The translations under genes and the position numbers were made by a program. A stretch of DNA of 64,000 nt, taken from Pseudoclavibacter sp. RFBB5 (GTDB lineage: Bacteria; Actinomycetota; Actinomycetes; Actinomycetales; Microbacteriaceae). This document shows positions 15,642-23,613 of the stretch, one piece after another. Every line of letters starts with the position of its first letter. Position 1 is the first letter of the stretch. The notes under the pieces were generated by a model that saw only the letters and a list, made by a program, of their open reading frames with translations, ran no database searches and was not told where the DNA came from. The stretch covers positions 868,001-932,000 of the forward strand of contig NZ_PSTZ01000007.1 in assembly GCF_002931555.1 (NCBI RefSeq), in the 5' to 3' direction.

Positions 15642-18600
15642 ATGAGCTTCCCCCACCTGCACGTCTCGTCCGGCTTCAGCGCGCACTATGCGGTCTCTCC
15701 TCCCGAGGTGCTCGCGCAGGCCGCCGTCGAGCGGGGCCTCGACACGATCGCCCTCACCGACCGCGACGGCATCTCCGGCGCGGTCAAGCACCTCCTCGCC
15801 TGCAGAGACGCGAAGCTGCGGGCCGTGCTCGGCAGCGAGCTCGCCGTGCACGACGAACGGGGCGAGCCCCTCGGGCGGGTTGTCGTGCTCGCGACCGGTG
15901 GAGACGGCGGCTCCGGCTATGCGGCACTGTGCCGGGCCGTGTCCGCAGCGCACGAGACCACCGCGAGCGCCCCAACGGGGGTGCATGAGCCGAGCATCCC
16001 ACTCGCCCGCCTGGCCCAGCTCGCCGAGGACGAAGAGGGGGCCACCCGCCTGACGGTGATGCTCGGCCCGAGCAGCGACGTCGGCACGGCGGCTTCCGTG
16101 GCGCAGCTGGGGCTGGCGCGGGAGCGACTGCGAGCGTGGGTGCACGCACTCCCCCACTCCTCGCTGGTCGTGGAGGTCGTGTGCCACCTCGCAGAGCCAG
16201 GCACTCCCGGTTCGGTCACGGCTGCGACGCGGATGCTCGGTCTCGCCACGGAGTCCAGGCTGCGGGCGGTGCTCACGAACGCGGTCCGCTACGCCTCCCC
16301 CGAGGAAGCGGCGACGGTCGACATCGCAGACGCCGTCCGTGCTCGGCGGGCGCTCGACGAGATCGAGCTCGCCCCCACCGCGCAGGCGTGGCTCAAGCCT
16401 GCGAGCCTCATGCGGCAGGTCGCGCGCATGGTCGCGGATGCGGGCGGGCACGACGCCTCCGCCGCCGACGACCTCATCGCGCAGACGAGAGCGCTCGCCG
16501 AAGCCTGCATCATCGACCTCGAACGGGATGCGGGGATCGGCACCCCGCGCATGCCGGAGGTCACACGCTTCGGCATCGACGGCGACCCGTTCGAGGTGCT
16601 GCGGGTGAAGGCCGAAGCCGCGATCCCCGCCCGCTACCCCGGTGCATCCAGTGCCCACGAGCGCGAGCTGCACGACCGCCTCGCCCATGAGCTGAAGACC
16701 GTGCGGAAGCTGGGCTTCGCCCCCTACTTCCTCACCGTCTCGCACGTCGTCGAACTCATCAAGGAGATGGGGGTCCGCGTACAGGCCAGGGGGTCAGGGG
16801 TCGGCTCGCTCCTCAACTACCTCCTGTACACGAGCCACGTCGAACCCGTCTCCCTCGGACTCATCTGGGAGCGCTTCCTCTCTGACGAGCGACGCACGCT
16901 GCCGGACATCGACCTCGACGTGGAGAGCGCCGAACGCCACCGCGTGTACCACCGCATCTTCGACGAGTTCGGTGGCGAGCGGGTCACACTCATGTCGATG
17001 GTGAACACCTACGGATCGAGAGGCGCCGTACGCGACGCCGGACTCGCGCTCGGGCTCGCCGACGGGGAAGTCGACCGCATCGCCAAGGAGCTGTGGCGCT
17101 TCTCCGCGAAGCGCTTCCGACAGGCCCTCGCCGAGAAGCCGGAGCTTCGGGAGTTCGCCGAAGAGGTGCGCCGCTCTCGCCAGCTCGACGTGCTCGTCGA
17201 GGCGACAGAGCGACTCGACTCCCTGCCGAGGCACATCTCCGTGCACCCCTGCGGCGTCATCCTCTCCGACATCTCCCTGCTCGACCGCACACCAGTGCAG
17301 ATGTCCGGCATCGGCCTACCCATGAGCCAGTTCGACAAGCACGACATGGACCCGATGGGCCTCATCAAGCTCGACATCCTCGGCGTGCGCATGCAGAGCG
17401 CCATGGCCCATGCCGTGAAGGAGCTGAAGCGCACCCGAGGCGAGGAGCTCGACCTCGACGCGCTGCCCCTCGACGACGAAGCGACCTACGAGACCATCCG
17501 CTCGACCAAGACCCTCGGCATCTTCCAGGTCGAGAGCCCAGGCCAGATGGAACTCGTCGGGAAGCTGCAGCCCGAGGTGTTCAACGACCTCGTCATCGAC
17601 ATCTCCCTGTTCCGCCCCGGCCCCATGCAGAACAACATGCCCCTCAACTTCCTCAGGGCACGCCACGAGGAGGTCATGCCCGACTACATCCACCCGAGAC
17701 TCAAGCCCATCCTGCTCGAGACGAAGGGCGTCGTCATCTTCCACGAGCAGGTGATGCGCATCTTCGACGAACTCACCGGGTGCGGCCTCGAACTGGCCGA
17801 CGTGTACCGACGCTGGCTCGCCAAGCCCGACCTCGTCCCGCGCATCGAGCAGCTGGTGCGCGGCAAAGCCGCCGAGCGCGGGTTCCCGCCCGAGATCATC
17901 GAACGGTCGTGGAAGGTGCTCGCCGGCTTCGGCAGCTTCGGCTTCGCGAAGGCCCACGGCGCCGCGTTCGCCCTGCCCACCTTCCAGAGCGCCTGGCTCA
18001 AGACCCACCGCGCCGCGCATTTCTGGGCAGGCCTCCTCACCCACGACCCCGGCATGTGGGGCAAGGACCTGATCATCGCCGAGGCAAGGCACCTCGGCAT
18101 CCCGCTGCTGCCGATCGACGTGCAGCGGTCCGGCCTCGAGTACACGGTCGAGCCGCTCCCTGACGGGCGTGACGGGGTGCGCATGTCCCTCGCGGATGTG
18201 CGCGGCATGTCATCGGCGGAACGCGACAGGGTCGCCGAGCACCAGCCGTTCGACTCGCTCGCCGACTTCCGGGCACGAGTGCGGCCCCGTCGCAGCACGT
18301 TGGACTCCCTGGCCAGGGTCGGAGCGCTCGACGCCTTCATCGACTACGAGCCGCGCAGGCGGCACGAGCTGCTCGCGTTCATCCGCTCGCTCACCAGCAG
18401 CCCGACACGCGTGCCGGAGCATCAGCAGGCGTTCGCGTTCGCGCTGCCCGTCCCCCAGCTACGGGGAGTGAGCGCCATGGACCTGCACGGCAAGACGCAG
18501 ACCGATCTCGAATTGCAGGAGCTCGGCCTCGGCGTGAGCCGTCACCAGATGGAGCGCTTCTTCCCGCTGTTCAGACAGCTCGGCGTCGTGCCGGCAAGCA

Positions 18601-19028
18601 CGCTCATCGACCTGCCCGGCGGCACGGAGGTGCTCATCGCCGGGGTTCGCCGCGCGACGAACACGCCACCGATGCGCGGGGGCCGCCGCACGGTGTTCGT
18701 CTCCCTCGACGACAGCACCGGCCTCTCGCAGACCGTGTTCTTCCACGACGCACAGGAGCGGGCTGGCAATCGCGTGTTCCGCACGCACTACATGCTCGTG
18801 CGAGGCACGACACGCAGATCAGGGGCCAGGGGAATCTCCGTCACCGGCGACATGGCGTGGGACCTCCTGGAGGTCGCGCAGCTCATGGCGACGTCGCACC
18901 CCGCGAGCACAAGCGGCGCCCAGCGGATGCGCGGTAGCGACTCCGCTCAGACCAGATCGAGCGCCGTGGTCCTCGAATCGTCGGAGCGGGACACCTCCGT
19001 GAGGCCGAGACGCCTCGCGAGCGCGTAG
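15642..19028 (+). CDS. dnaE2: error-prone DNA polymerase III alpha subunit DnaE2 (ImuC)
   Basis: 1128 aa. N-terminal PHP domain (HLHVSSGFSAHYAVSPPEVL; ALTDRDGISGA), palm with catalytic D422 and D424 in PDIDLD, fingers and a C-terminal OB fold (about 1000-1085). Length and the PDIDLDVESAE form match DnaE2 rather than replicative DnaE1. It copies past lesions and causes damage-induced mutagenesis, normally with ImuA/ImuB and the sliding clamp. ATG start preceded by gagga. The last 27 codons overlap, antisense, the 3' end of the GNAT gene. Confidence 0.95.
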   Translation: MSFPHLHVSSGFSAHYAVSPPEVLAQAAVERGLDTIALTDRDGISGAVKHLLACRDAKLRAVLGSELAVHDERGEPLGRVVVLATGGDGGSGYAALCRAVSAAHETTASAPTGVHEPSIPLARLAQLAEDEEGATRLTVMLGPSSDVGTAASVAQLGLARERLRAWVHALPHSSLVVEVVCHLAEPGTPGSVTAATRMLGLATESRLRAVLTNAVRYASPEEAATVDIADAVRARRALDEIELAPTAQAWLKPASLMRQVARMVADAGGHDASAADDLIAQTRALAEACIIDLERDAGIGTPRMPEVTRFGIDGDPFEVLRVKAEAAIPARYPGASSAHERELHDRLAHELKTVRKLGFAPYFLTVSHVVELIKEMGVRVQARGSGVGSLLNYLLYTSHVEPVSLGLIWERFLSDERRTLPDIDLDVESAERHRVYHRIFDEFGGERVTLMSMVNTYGSRGAVRDAGLALGLADGEVDRIAKELWRFSAKRFRQALAEKPELREFAEEVRRSRQLDVLVEATERLDSLPRHISVHPCGVILSDISLLDRTPVQMSGIGLPMSQFDKHDMDPMGLIKLDILGVRMQSAMAHAVKELKRTRGEELDLDALPLDDEATYETIRSTKTLGIFQVESPGQMELVGKLQPEVFNDLVIDISLFRPGPMQNNMPLNFLRARHEEVMPDYIHPRLKPILLETKGVVIFHEQVMRIFDELTGCGLELADVYRRWLAKPDLVPRIEQLVRGKAAERGFPPEIIERSWKVLAGFGSFGFAKAHGAAFALPTFQSAWLKTHRAAHFWAGLLTHDPGMWGKDLIIAEARHLGIPLLPIDVQRSGLEYTVEPLPDGRDGVRMSLADVRGMSSAERDRVAEHQPFDSLADFRARVRPRRSTLDSLARVGALDAFIDYEPRRRHELLAFIRSLTSSPTRVPEHQQAFAFALPVPQLRGVSAMDLHGKTQTDLELQELGLGVSRHQMERFFPLFRQLGVVPASTLIDLPGGTEVLIAGVRRATNTPPMRGGRRTVFVSLDDSTGLSQTVFFHDAQERAGNRVFRTHYMLVRGTTRRSGARGISVTGDMAWDLLEVAQLMATSHPASTSGAQRMRGSDSAQTRSSAVVLESSERDTSVRPRRLASA

Positions 19029-19576
19029 GACGCCTCGTTCTCGAGGTCCATGACCGCGATCACCCGCTTCACCCCGACATAGTCGCGAAGGTACTCGACG
19101 AGCGCATCCGCAGCCTCGGTGGCGAAGCCCTGCCCGGCGAATCCCGGATGCATGATCCACCCGAGCTCAGCCGACCGATGCTCAGGCTCGACCTCCCGCA
19201 GGTGCACGGACACGTCGCCGACGAGCTGACCGTCATGCTCGACCGCGAGGGCCATGAAGTCCCCCGACTGCCACAGCCGCGTCTGCGTGGTGCGACGGCT
19301 CAGATGCTCCGTCGCCTCCGCGAGATCGCGCCGCTTCCAATGCAGGTAGCGCACCACGTCGGCGTTCGACACGATCTCGTGCCACGCCCCCGCGTCGCGG
19401 ACGGTGTGGGGACGGAGCACAAGGCGCTCCGTGAACAGCTGGGGCGCGTCGAAGGGACGCTCAGTGCGGGGGCCGCGCAGGAACCGGGGACGGTGGAAGA
19501 GCCCACCCTGCAGGTCCTTCTTGACCCCCGGCGTACGGCTCCCGAGGTCGGGCTGCTGAATTCGCTGGAGTGTCAT
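18947..19576 (-). CDS. GNAT-family N-acetyltransferase (RimJ/RimL type)
   Basis: 209 aa. TERLVLRP at the start of the fold, ELGWIMHPGFAGQGFATEA as acetyl-CoA site (R/QxxGxG-like AGQGFA) and NEASYALARRLGLTE at the end are typical of the RimJ/RimL-like GNAT branch that modifies ribosomal proteins or small molecules. The target is unknown. Start at ATG 19576, which has TAACCT 7 nt upstream. Its 3' end lies inside the convergent dnaE2 gene by 82 bp. Confidence 0.88.
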   Translation of the reverse strand: MTLQRIQQPDLGSRTPGVKKDLQGGLFHRPRFLRGPRTERPFDAPQLFTERLVLRPHTVRDAGAWHEIVSNADVVRYLHWKRRDLAEATEHLSRRTTQTRLWQSGDFMALAVEHDGQLVGDVSVHLREVEPEHRSAELGWIMHPGFAGQGFATEAADALVEYLRDYVGVKRVIAVMDLENEASYALARRLGLTEVSRSDDSRTTALDLV

Positions 19577-19583
19577 GCGTCGC

Positions 19584-19589
19584 AGGTTA
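19584..19589 (-). promoter_or_regulatory. -10 hexamer of the GNAT gene (TAACCT)
   Basis: TAACCT on the minus strand, 7 nt upstream of ATG 19576; no ribosome binding site between. Confidence 0.55.
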
Positions 19590-19675
19590 CGAACTCCCTC
19601 CATGCCCTCGGTAAGAGAAGATTTGAGCTTCCTATGAGGACGGGCCCACATACCACCCGCGGGGCCCGCTCGTGA

Positions 19676-19681
19676 CACGAT
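19676..19681 (+). promoter_or_regulatory. possible -10 hexamer of the two-component operon (CACGAT)
   Basis: CACGAT with a 6-nt gap to ATG 19688; first base deviates from TANNNT. Confidence 0.35.
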
Positions 19682-19687
19682 GATCCA

Positions 19688-20467
19688 ATGCCCGATTCTG
19701 CTTCCGCTGACCCGATCATCGAGCCCGGGCGCCGTCGGGCGGTCCTCGCCCAGCTCCCCCGTCTCCACCGCCCGGACGGCACCCCCATCCGCGTGCTGCT
19801 TGTCGACGACGAAGAGACGCTCACGAACCTCGTCAGCCTGGCCCTCTCCTACGAGGGTTGGCAGGTCGACGTGGCTAGCAACGGTCGCGACGCGCTCGCG
19901 AAGTTCACGGCGGAACGGCCCGACGTCGTCGTCCTCGACATCATGCTTCCCGACATCGACGGCCTCAGCATTCTCAGGAACCTCCGAGGTCAAGGACACG
20001 CCACGCCCGTGCTCTTCCTCACCGCGAAGGACTCGATCGACGACCGCATCATCGGGCTCACCGCGGGCGGCGACGACTACATGACCAAGCCCTTCAGCCT
20101 GGAGGAGCTCGTCGCCAGGCTCCGCGGACTCATCCAACGAGCGGGCGAAGCCGTCGCGGATGACGCTTCGCAGCTCCGGGTCGGCGACCTCTTCCTCGAC
20201 GAGAGCAGCTACGAGGTGCGCCGCGGCAGCGACCCGATCGCCCTCACGACAACCGAGTTCGAGCTGCTGCGCTACTTCATGCGCAATCCCAAGCGCGTGC
20301 TGAGTCGCGCCCAGATCCTCGACCGCGTCTGGAACTACGACTTCGCCGGCAAGGCCAGCATCGTCGACCTCTACGTCTCCTACCTGCGCAAGAAGATCGA
20401 CGCCGGGCGCACGCCGATGATCCACACCGTCCGCGGCGTCGGCTACGTGATCAGGCCAGCCGAATGA
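19688..20467 (+). CDS. OmpR/PhoB-family response regulator
   Basis: 259 aa. Receiver domain (about 34-148) with acidic pocket D40/D41, phospho-acceptor D84, T112 and K134, then a winged-helix DNA-binding domain (about 165-255) with LTTTEFELLRYFM and YLRKKID. The first 33 residues form an unusual proline/arginine-rich extension before the receiver. It overlaps the histidine kinase gene by 4 bp (ATGA). The arrangement resembles actinobacterial TcrX/TrcR-type systems; the signal is unknown. Confidence 0.95.
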   Translation: MPDSASADPIIEPGRRRAVLAQLPRLHRPDGTPIRVLLVDDEETLTNLVSLALSYEGWQVDVASNGRDALAKFTAERPDVVVLDIMLPDIDGLSILRNLRGQGHATPVLFLTAKDSIDDRIIGLTAGGDDYMTKPFSLEELVARLRGLIQRAGEAVADDASQLRVGDLFLDESSYEVRRGSDPIALTTTEFELLRYFMRNPKRVLSRAQILDRVWNYDFAGKASIVDLYVSYLRKKIDAGRTPMIHTVRGVGYVIRPAE

Positions 20468-21993
20468 GACCGTGGACGCTCCGGGCGCGCATCATCGTCG
20501 GCGTCACCCTCGTGGTCGCGTTCGTCATGAGCGTCATCGGCATCATGAACGTCGTCACCCTCAACTCGGCGATCACGAGCGTCGTGAACACACAGCTCGC
20601 CGCCTCCATGTCGGTGCTCGAGAACTCCGTCGACAAGTACCGGGACGACATCCCCGGCACCCACCCGCACCCGCCGAAGAACGGCGAGACAAGCGCCCCG
20701 AAGGTCAAGCCGCTCATCAACTTCGTCGGACACGCGCCAGGCACCATCATCGCCCTCGCGCACAACGGCGAGATCATCGACTCGGCGTCCTTCAGCGAGA
20801 CCTCCGCGGTCGAGTGCGACCAGACCATCAAGAACGAGCTCGCCGCCCTCGCGCAGTCCGACGACTTCGCAGTCCAGCACTCCCTGCTCGAGACCATCAA
20901 GCTCGACGACGTCGCCGGCGACTTCCGCGTCATGATCCACGAATGGGAGGGCGACCCCAGCTACGCCCTCATCTCCGCGGTGTCGCTCGACACCGCCCGA
21001 GAGGCGACCCTCAACCAGACCGTCCTCACGCTCGTGCTCTCCTCGCTGGGCATCGGGCTCATCGTGCTCCTCGTCGCCCTGGTCATGCGCGTCGCGATGC
21101 GTCCCCTCTCCCGGGTCGTCAACGCCGCCGAGAACGTGGCGCAGATGCCCCTCGCATCGGGCGAGGTGGGACTCCGCCAGGCCGTGAAGCTCAACGACAT
21201 CGACCCCCGAACCGAGGTCGGCAAGGTCAGCGAGGCGCTCGACAAGCTCCTCGCGCACGTCGACGAGGCCTTCGCGGTTCGCTCCGCAGCCGACCAGCGG
21301 ATGCGCCGCTTCGTCACCGACGCCAGCCACGAGCTGCGCACCCCCCTGGCAGCGATCCAGGGCTACGCGGAACTCACCAGGCAGGACTCCGCATCCCTGC
21401 CGGACACCACCGAGCGCTCCCTGGCCCGCATCGAGTCCGAGGCGACCCGCATGAGCTCGCTGGTCAACGACCTCCTGCTGCTCGCCCGCCTCGACGAAGG
21501 CCAGGACCTCCAGCTCGACACCGTGGACCTGTCCGAGCTCGTCATCAATGCCGTCAGCGACGCGCAGGCCAGCGACGCCGACCGCCACTGGAGCGCCACC
21601 GTGCCCCCGAGCGAGGTCTCCGTGCTCGGCGACTGGGAGCGCCTGCACCAGATCGTCGTGAACCTCCTCTCGAACGCCAGCCAGCACACCCCGCAAGGCA
21701 CCCACGTCAACGTGTCCGTCCGCTACGAACTCGCCACCGCGTCTGCGACCGGGCGCGAAGCCGTCCTGGTGGTTCGCGACGACGGCCCCGGCATCCCCGC
21801 CGCCCTGCGTCAGGACCTCTTCTCGCGGTTCGCACGCGGCGACTCGGCCAGGACACGGGCCTCAGGCAGCACCGGGCTCGGGCTCGCGATCGTGAAGTCC
21901 ATCGTCGAGGCCCACGGCGGACAGATCGCCGTCGAGTCAGATGACGGCGCGGCCTTCATCGTGCGCATCCCCGCCGCCAAGGCCTGGGACTAG
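20464..21993 (+). CDS. sensor histidine kinase
   Basis: 509 aa. Transmembrane helix about 8-32, extracytoplasmic sensor region about 33-185, second helix about 190-215, HAMP, HisKA with H289 (ASHELRTPL), and HATPase with NLLSNASQHT (N box), DDGPGIP (G1) and GSTGLGLAI (G2). The sensor region contains HPHPPKNG and a single Cys but no known domain. Partner of the upstream regulator. Its TAG stop shares the palindrome CTAG (21990-21993) with the stop of the convergent DUF817 gene. Confidence 0.95.
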   Translation: MRPWTLRARIIVGVTLVVAFVMSVIGIMNVVTLNSAITSVVNTQLAASMSVLENSVDKYRDDIPGTHPHPPKNGETSAPKVKPLINFVGHAPGTIIALAHNGEIIDSASFSETSAVECDQTIKNELAALAQSDDFAVQHSLLETIKLDDVAGDFRVMIHEWEGDPSYALISAVSLDTAREATLNQTVLTLVLSSLGIGLIVLLVALVMRVAMRPLSRVVNAAENVAQMPLASGEVGLRQAVKLNDIDPRTEVGKVSEALDKLLAHVDEAFAVRSAADQRMRRFVTDASHELRTPLAAIQGYAELTRQDSASLPDTTERSLARIESEATRMSSLVNDLLLLARLDEGQDLQLDTVDLSELVINAVSDAQASDADRHWSATVPPSEVSVLGDWERLHQIVVNLLSNASQHTPQGTHVNVSVRYELATASATGREAVLVVRDDGPGIPAALRQDLFSRFARGDSARTRASGSTGLGLAIVKSIVEAHGGQIAVESDDGAAFIVRIPAAKAWD

Positions 21994-22880
21994 CGAGCCG
22001 CGCTCGCCTCCCGCCCCGATCCCGCCGCGCCGGCGAGCGGAGGTTTCGGCGGGTACGCGAGCGTCACCATGACCACCGAGATGATCATGAGCAGGAACCA
22101 CGAGAGCAGCTTCGTGATCGACACGAGCTCCCAGCCGTGCTCCTGGTTCGGGTACACCCACGCCCCCGCGAGCGTGCCGATGTTCTCCGCGAACCAGATG
22201 AAGAGCGCGACGAGCAGGAACGCGACGAGCAGCGGCATGCGGAGCGACCTGCGGAACACGCGGAAGTGCATCCACGTGCGACCCCACAGCACCGCCACGA
22301 AGAGCAGCAGCACGTAGCGGAAGTCGTAGGCGTAGTGGTGCGTGAAGAAGTTCACGTAGATCAAGACGGCAGCGATGACGGTCAGCCAGATGCGCGGGTA
22401 CCTCGAGAAGCGCAGGTCGAAGAGGCGATAGACGCGGCACATGTACGAGCCCACGGCGGCGTACATGAACCCCGTGTAGAGCGGCACGGGGCCGATGTGC
22501 AGCCCTCCCCCTGACGCGTAGCTCCACGAGCCGACGCTCGTCTTGAAGAGCTCCATACCGGTGCCGACGATGTGGAAGGCGAGGATCACGAGCAGCTCGC
22601 GCCCCGTCTCGAGCCGTGCGGCGATCATGACGACCTGGATGACGACGGCGCCGATGACGAGCGCATCGTTCCGAGCGAGCAGGGCGTCGTCCGGATACCA
22701 GAGCCTCGCCGCGAGGATCATGACGAGCATGAGCGCGCCGAAGATGCACGCCCACGCCTGCTTCAGGCCGAACACCAGGAACTCCACCAGGCCGGCCCTG
22801 AGGCCGTGAGACGGGGAGTTCTCGAGAAGCCGCCCGGCGACGTCGTCGATGCGCCGCTCGAGGCTCGTGAATCTGGCCAC
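21990..22880 (-). CDS. DUF817 family membrane protein
   Basis: 296 aa from a GTG at 22880. Eight or so hydrophobic helices; conserved segments include GTGMELFKTSVGSW, FMYAAVGSYMCR, FFTHHYAYDFR and WFAENIGTLAGAW, the DUF817 signature. Function unknown. The start is uncertain: upstream in-frame codons run through a stretch without coding character, and a TAGTCT hexamer (22934-22939) would give a leader of about 47 nt to GTG 22880. Confidence 0.82.
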   Translation of the reverse strand: MARFTSLERRIDDVAGRLLENSPSHGLRAGLVEFLVFGLKQAWACIFGALMLVMILAARLWYPDDALLARNDALVIGAVVIQVVMIAARLETGRELLVILAFHIVGTGMELFKTSVGSWSYASGGGLHIGPVPLYTGFMYAAVGSYMCRVYRLFDLRFSRYPRIWLTVIAAVLIYVNFFTHHYAYDFRYVLLLFVAVLWGRTWMHFRVFRRSLRMPLLVAFLLVALFIWFAENIGTLAGAWVYPNQEHGWELVSITKLLSWFLLMIISVVMVTLAYPPKPPLAGAAGSGREASAAR

Positions 22881-23051
22881 CTGGCACCGCCGCTTTCCTA
22901 CCGCGCCAACGATCGGCGCACGTCGAATGGCCGAGACTAGCGGCTTCAGACCGCGAACCCGCTGAGGCGGGCCACGACACCCGCGCACTTCCAGGTCGGC
23001 AGTGGGCCCCGGAGACGGATGAGGGGCGGCCCAAGGCAAACGGGAACGCGA

Positions 23052-23083
23052 AAGGCCCGCTTCCTCGAGAGGAAACGGGCCTT
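23052..23083 (-). terminator. terminator of the tRNA-fMet gene
   Basis: Stem AAGGCCCG / CGGGCCTT extended by TTTCCT/AGGAAG-type inner pairing, 50 nt after the tRNA 3' end and followed on the minus strand by TTTCGC. Confidence 0.75.
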
Positions 23084-23132
23084 GTGCCGCAGTTCATACT
23101 TGCTCTTTCGAGCAACCCAACTTGTGCGGCTT

Positions 23133-23209
23133 TGGTTGCGGGGGCAGGATTTGAACCTACGACCTCCGGGTTATGAGCCCGGCGAGCTACCGAACTGCTC
23201 CACCCCGCG
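23133..23209 (-). tRNA. initiator tRNA-fMet (CAT)
   Basis: 77 nt including an encoded CCA. Anticodon CAT within GGGCTCATAACCC, so three G:C pairs end the anticodon stem; C1-A72 mismatch at the acceptor end; A11-U24 in the D stem. These three traits identify the initiator, not the elongator. T loop GGTTCAAATCC. It has its own consensus-like promoter and a terminator, so it is a single-gene transcript. Confidence 0.97.
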
Positions 23210-23221
23210 GCACAAGAGAAA

Positions 23222-23250
23222 ACATTACACGCGGTCCTGACGTCGTGCAA
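23222..23250 (-). promoter_or_regulatory. promoter of tRNA-fMet
   Basis: Minus strand TTGCAC (23245-23250), 17-nt spacer, TAATGT (23222-23227), ending 12 nt before the tRNA. Confidence 0.8.
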
Positions 23251-23553
23251 CTCCGGGTGCTCGTTCCCCGGAAAACTCGGCGTGTCGGGGGTCCAGGGGC
23301 GACAACACCTCGGGCTAGAACGGGCCGAGCAACCGCTCTCAGGACGCGAATTCGCCGAAAACGGCTTCGCTTGACCCGGCGCGCACCGCATCCCGGGCGC
23401 GTCGCGCCCCCGTTGCAACCGCGTGCGCCCCAGAGATCTGGGTCTTGTGCAGCCGCCGACCGCACAGCAGGTGCACACGGCCCACCTCTGCTGACGAATC
23501 GTGGGCCGGGGCAGGGCGTCGCGGCGCGCTGCGGGGAGGACACGCAGGCACAG
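23251..23553. other. intergenic stretch without a gene
   Basis: About 300 nt between the tRNA promoter and the terminator of the UPF0182 gene. Short open frames here lack codon bias and ribosome binding sites. Only a small CCCAGA/TCTGGG hairpin (23429-23442) is visible. Confidence 0.6.
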
Positions 23554-23598
23554 ACGCCGACGGGCGCCGTCCTCAGTGAGGACGACGCCCGTCGGCGT
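23554..23598 (-). terminator. terminator of the UPF0182 gene
   Basis: Outer 13-bp stem ACGCCGACGGGCG / CGCCCGTCGGCGT with an inner CGTCCTC / GAGGACG stem, 15 nt after the stop codon. Confidence 0.85.
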
Positions 23599-23613
23599 GT
23601 GGAGCTCGGCCGC

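Noticed and set aside
23339-23551. 70-aa minus-strand ORF between the tRNA and the UPF0182 gene
   Set aside because: No codon bias, no ribosome binding site, and the frame carries no recognisable motif.
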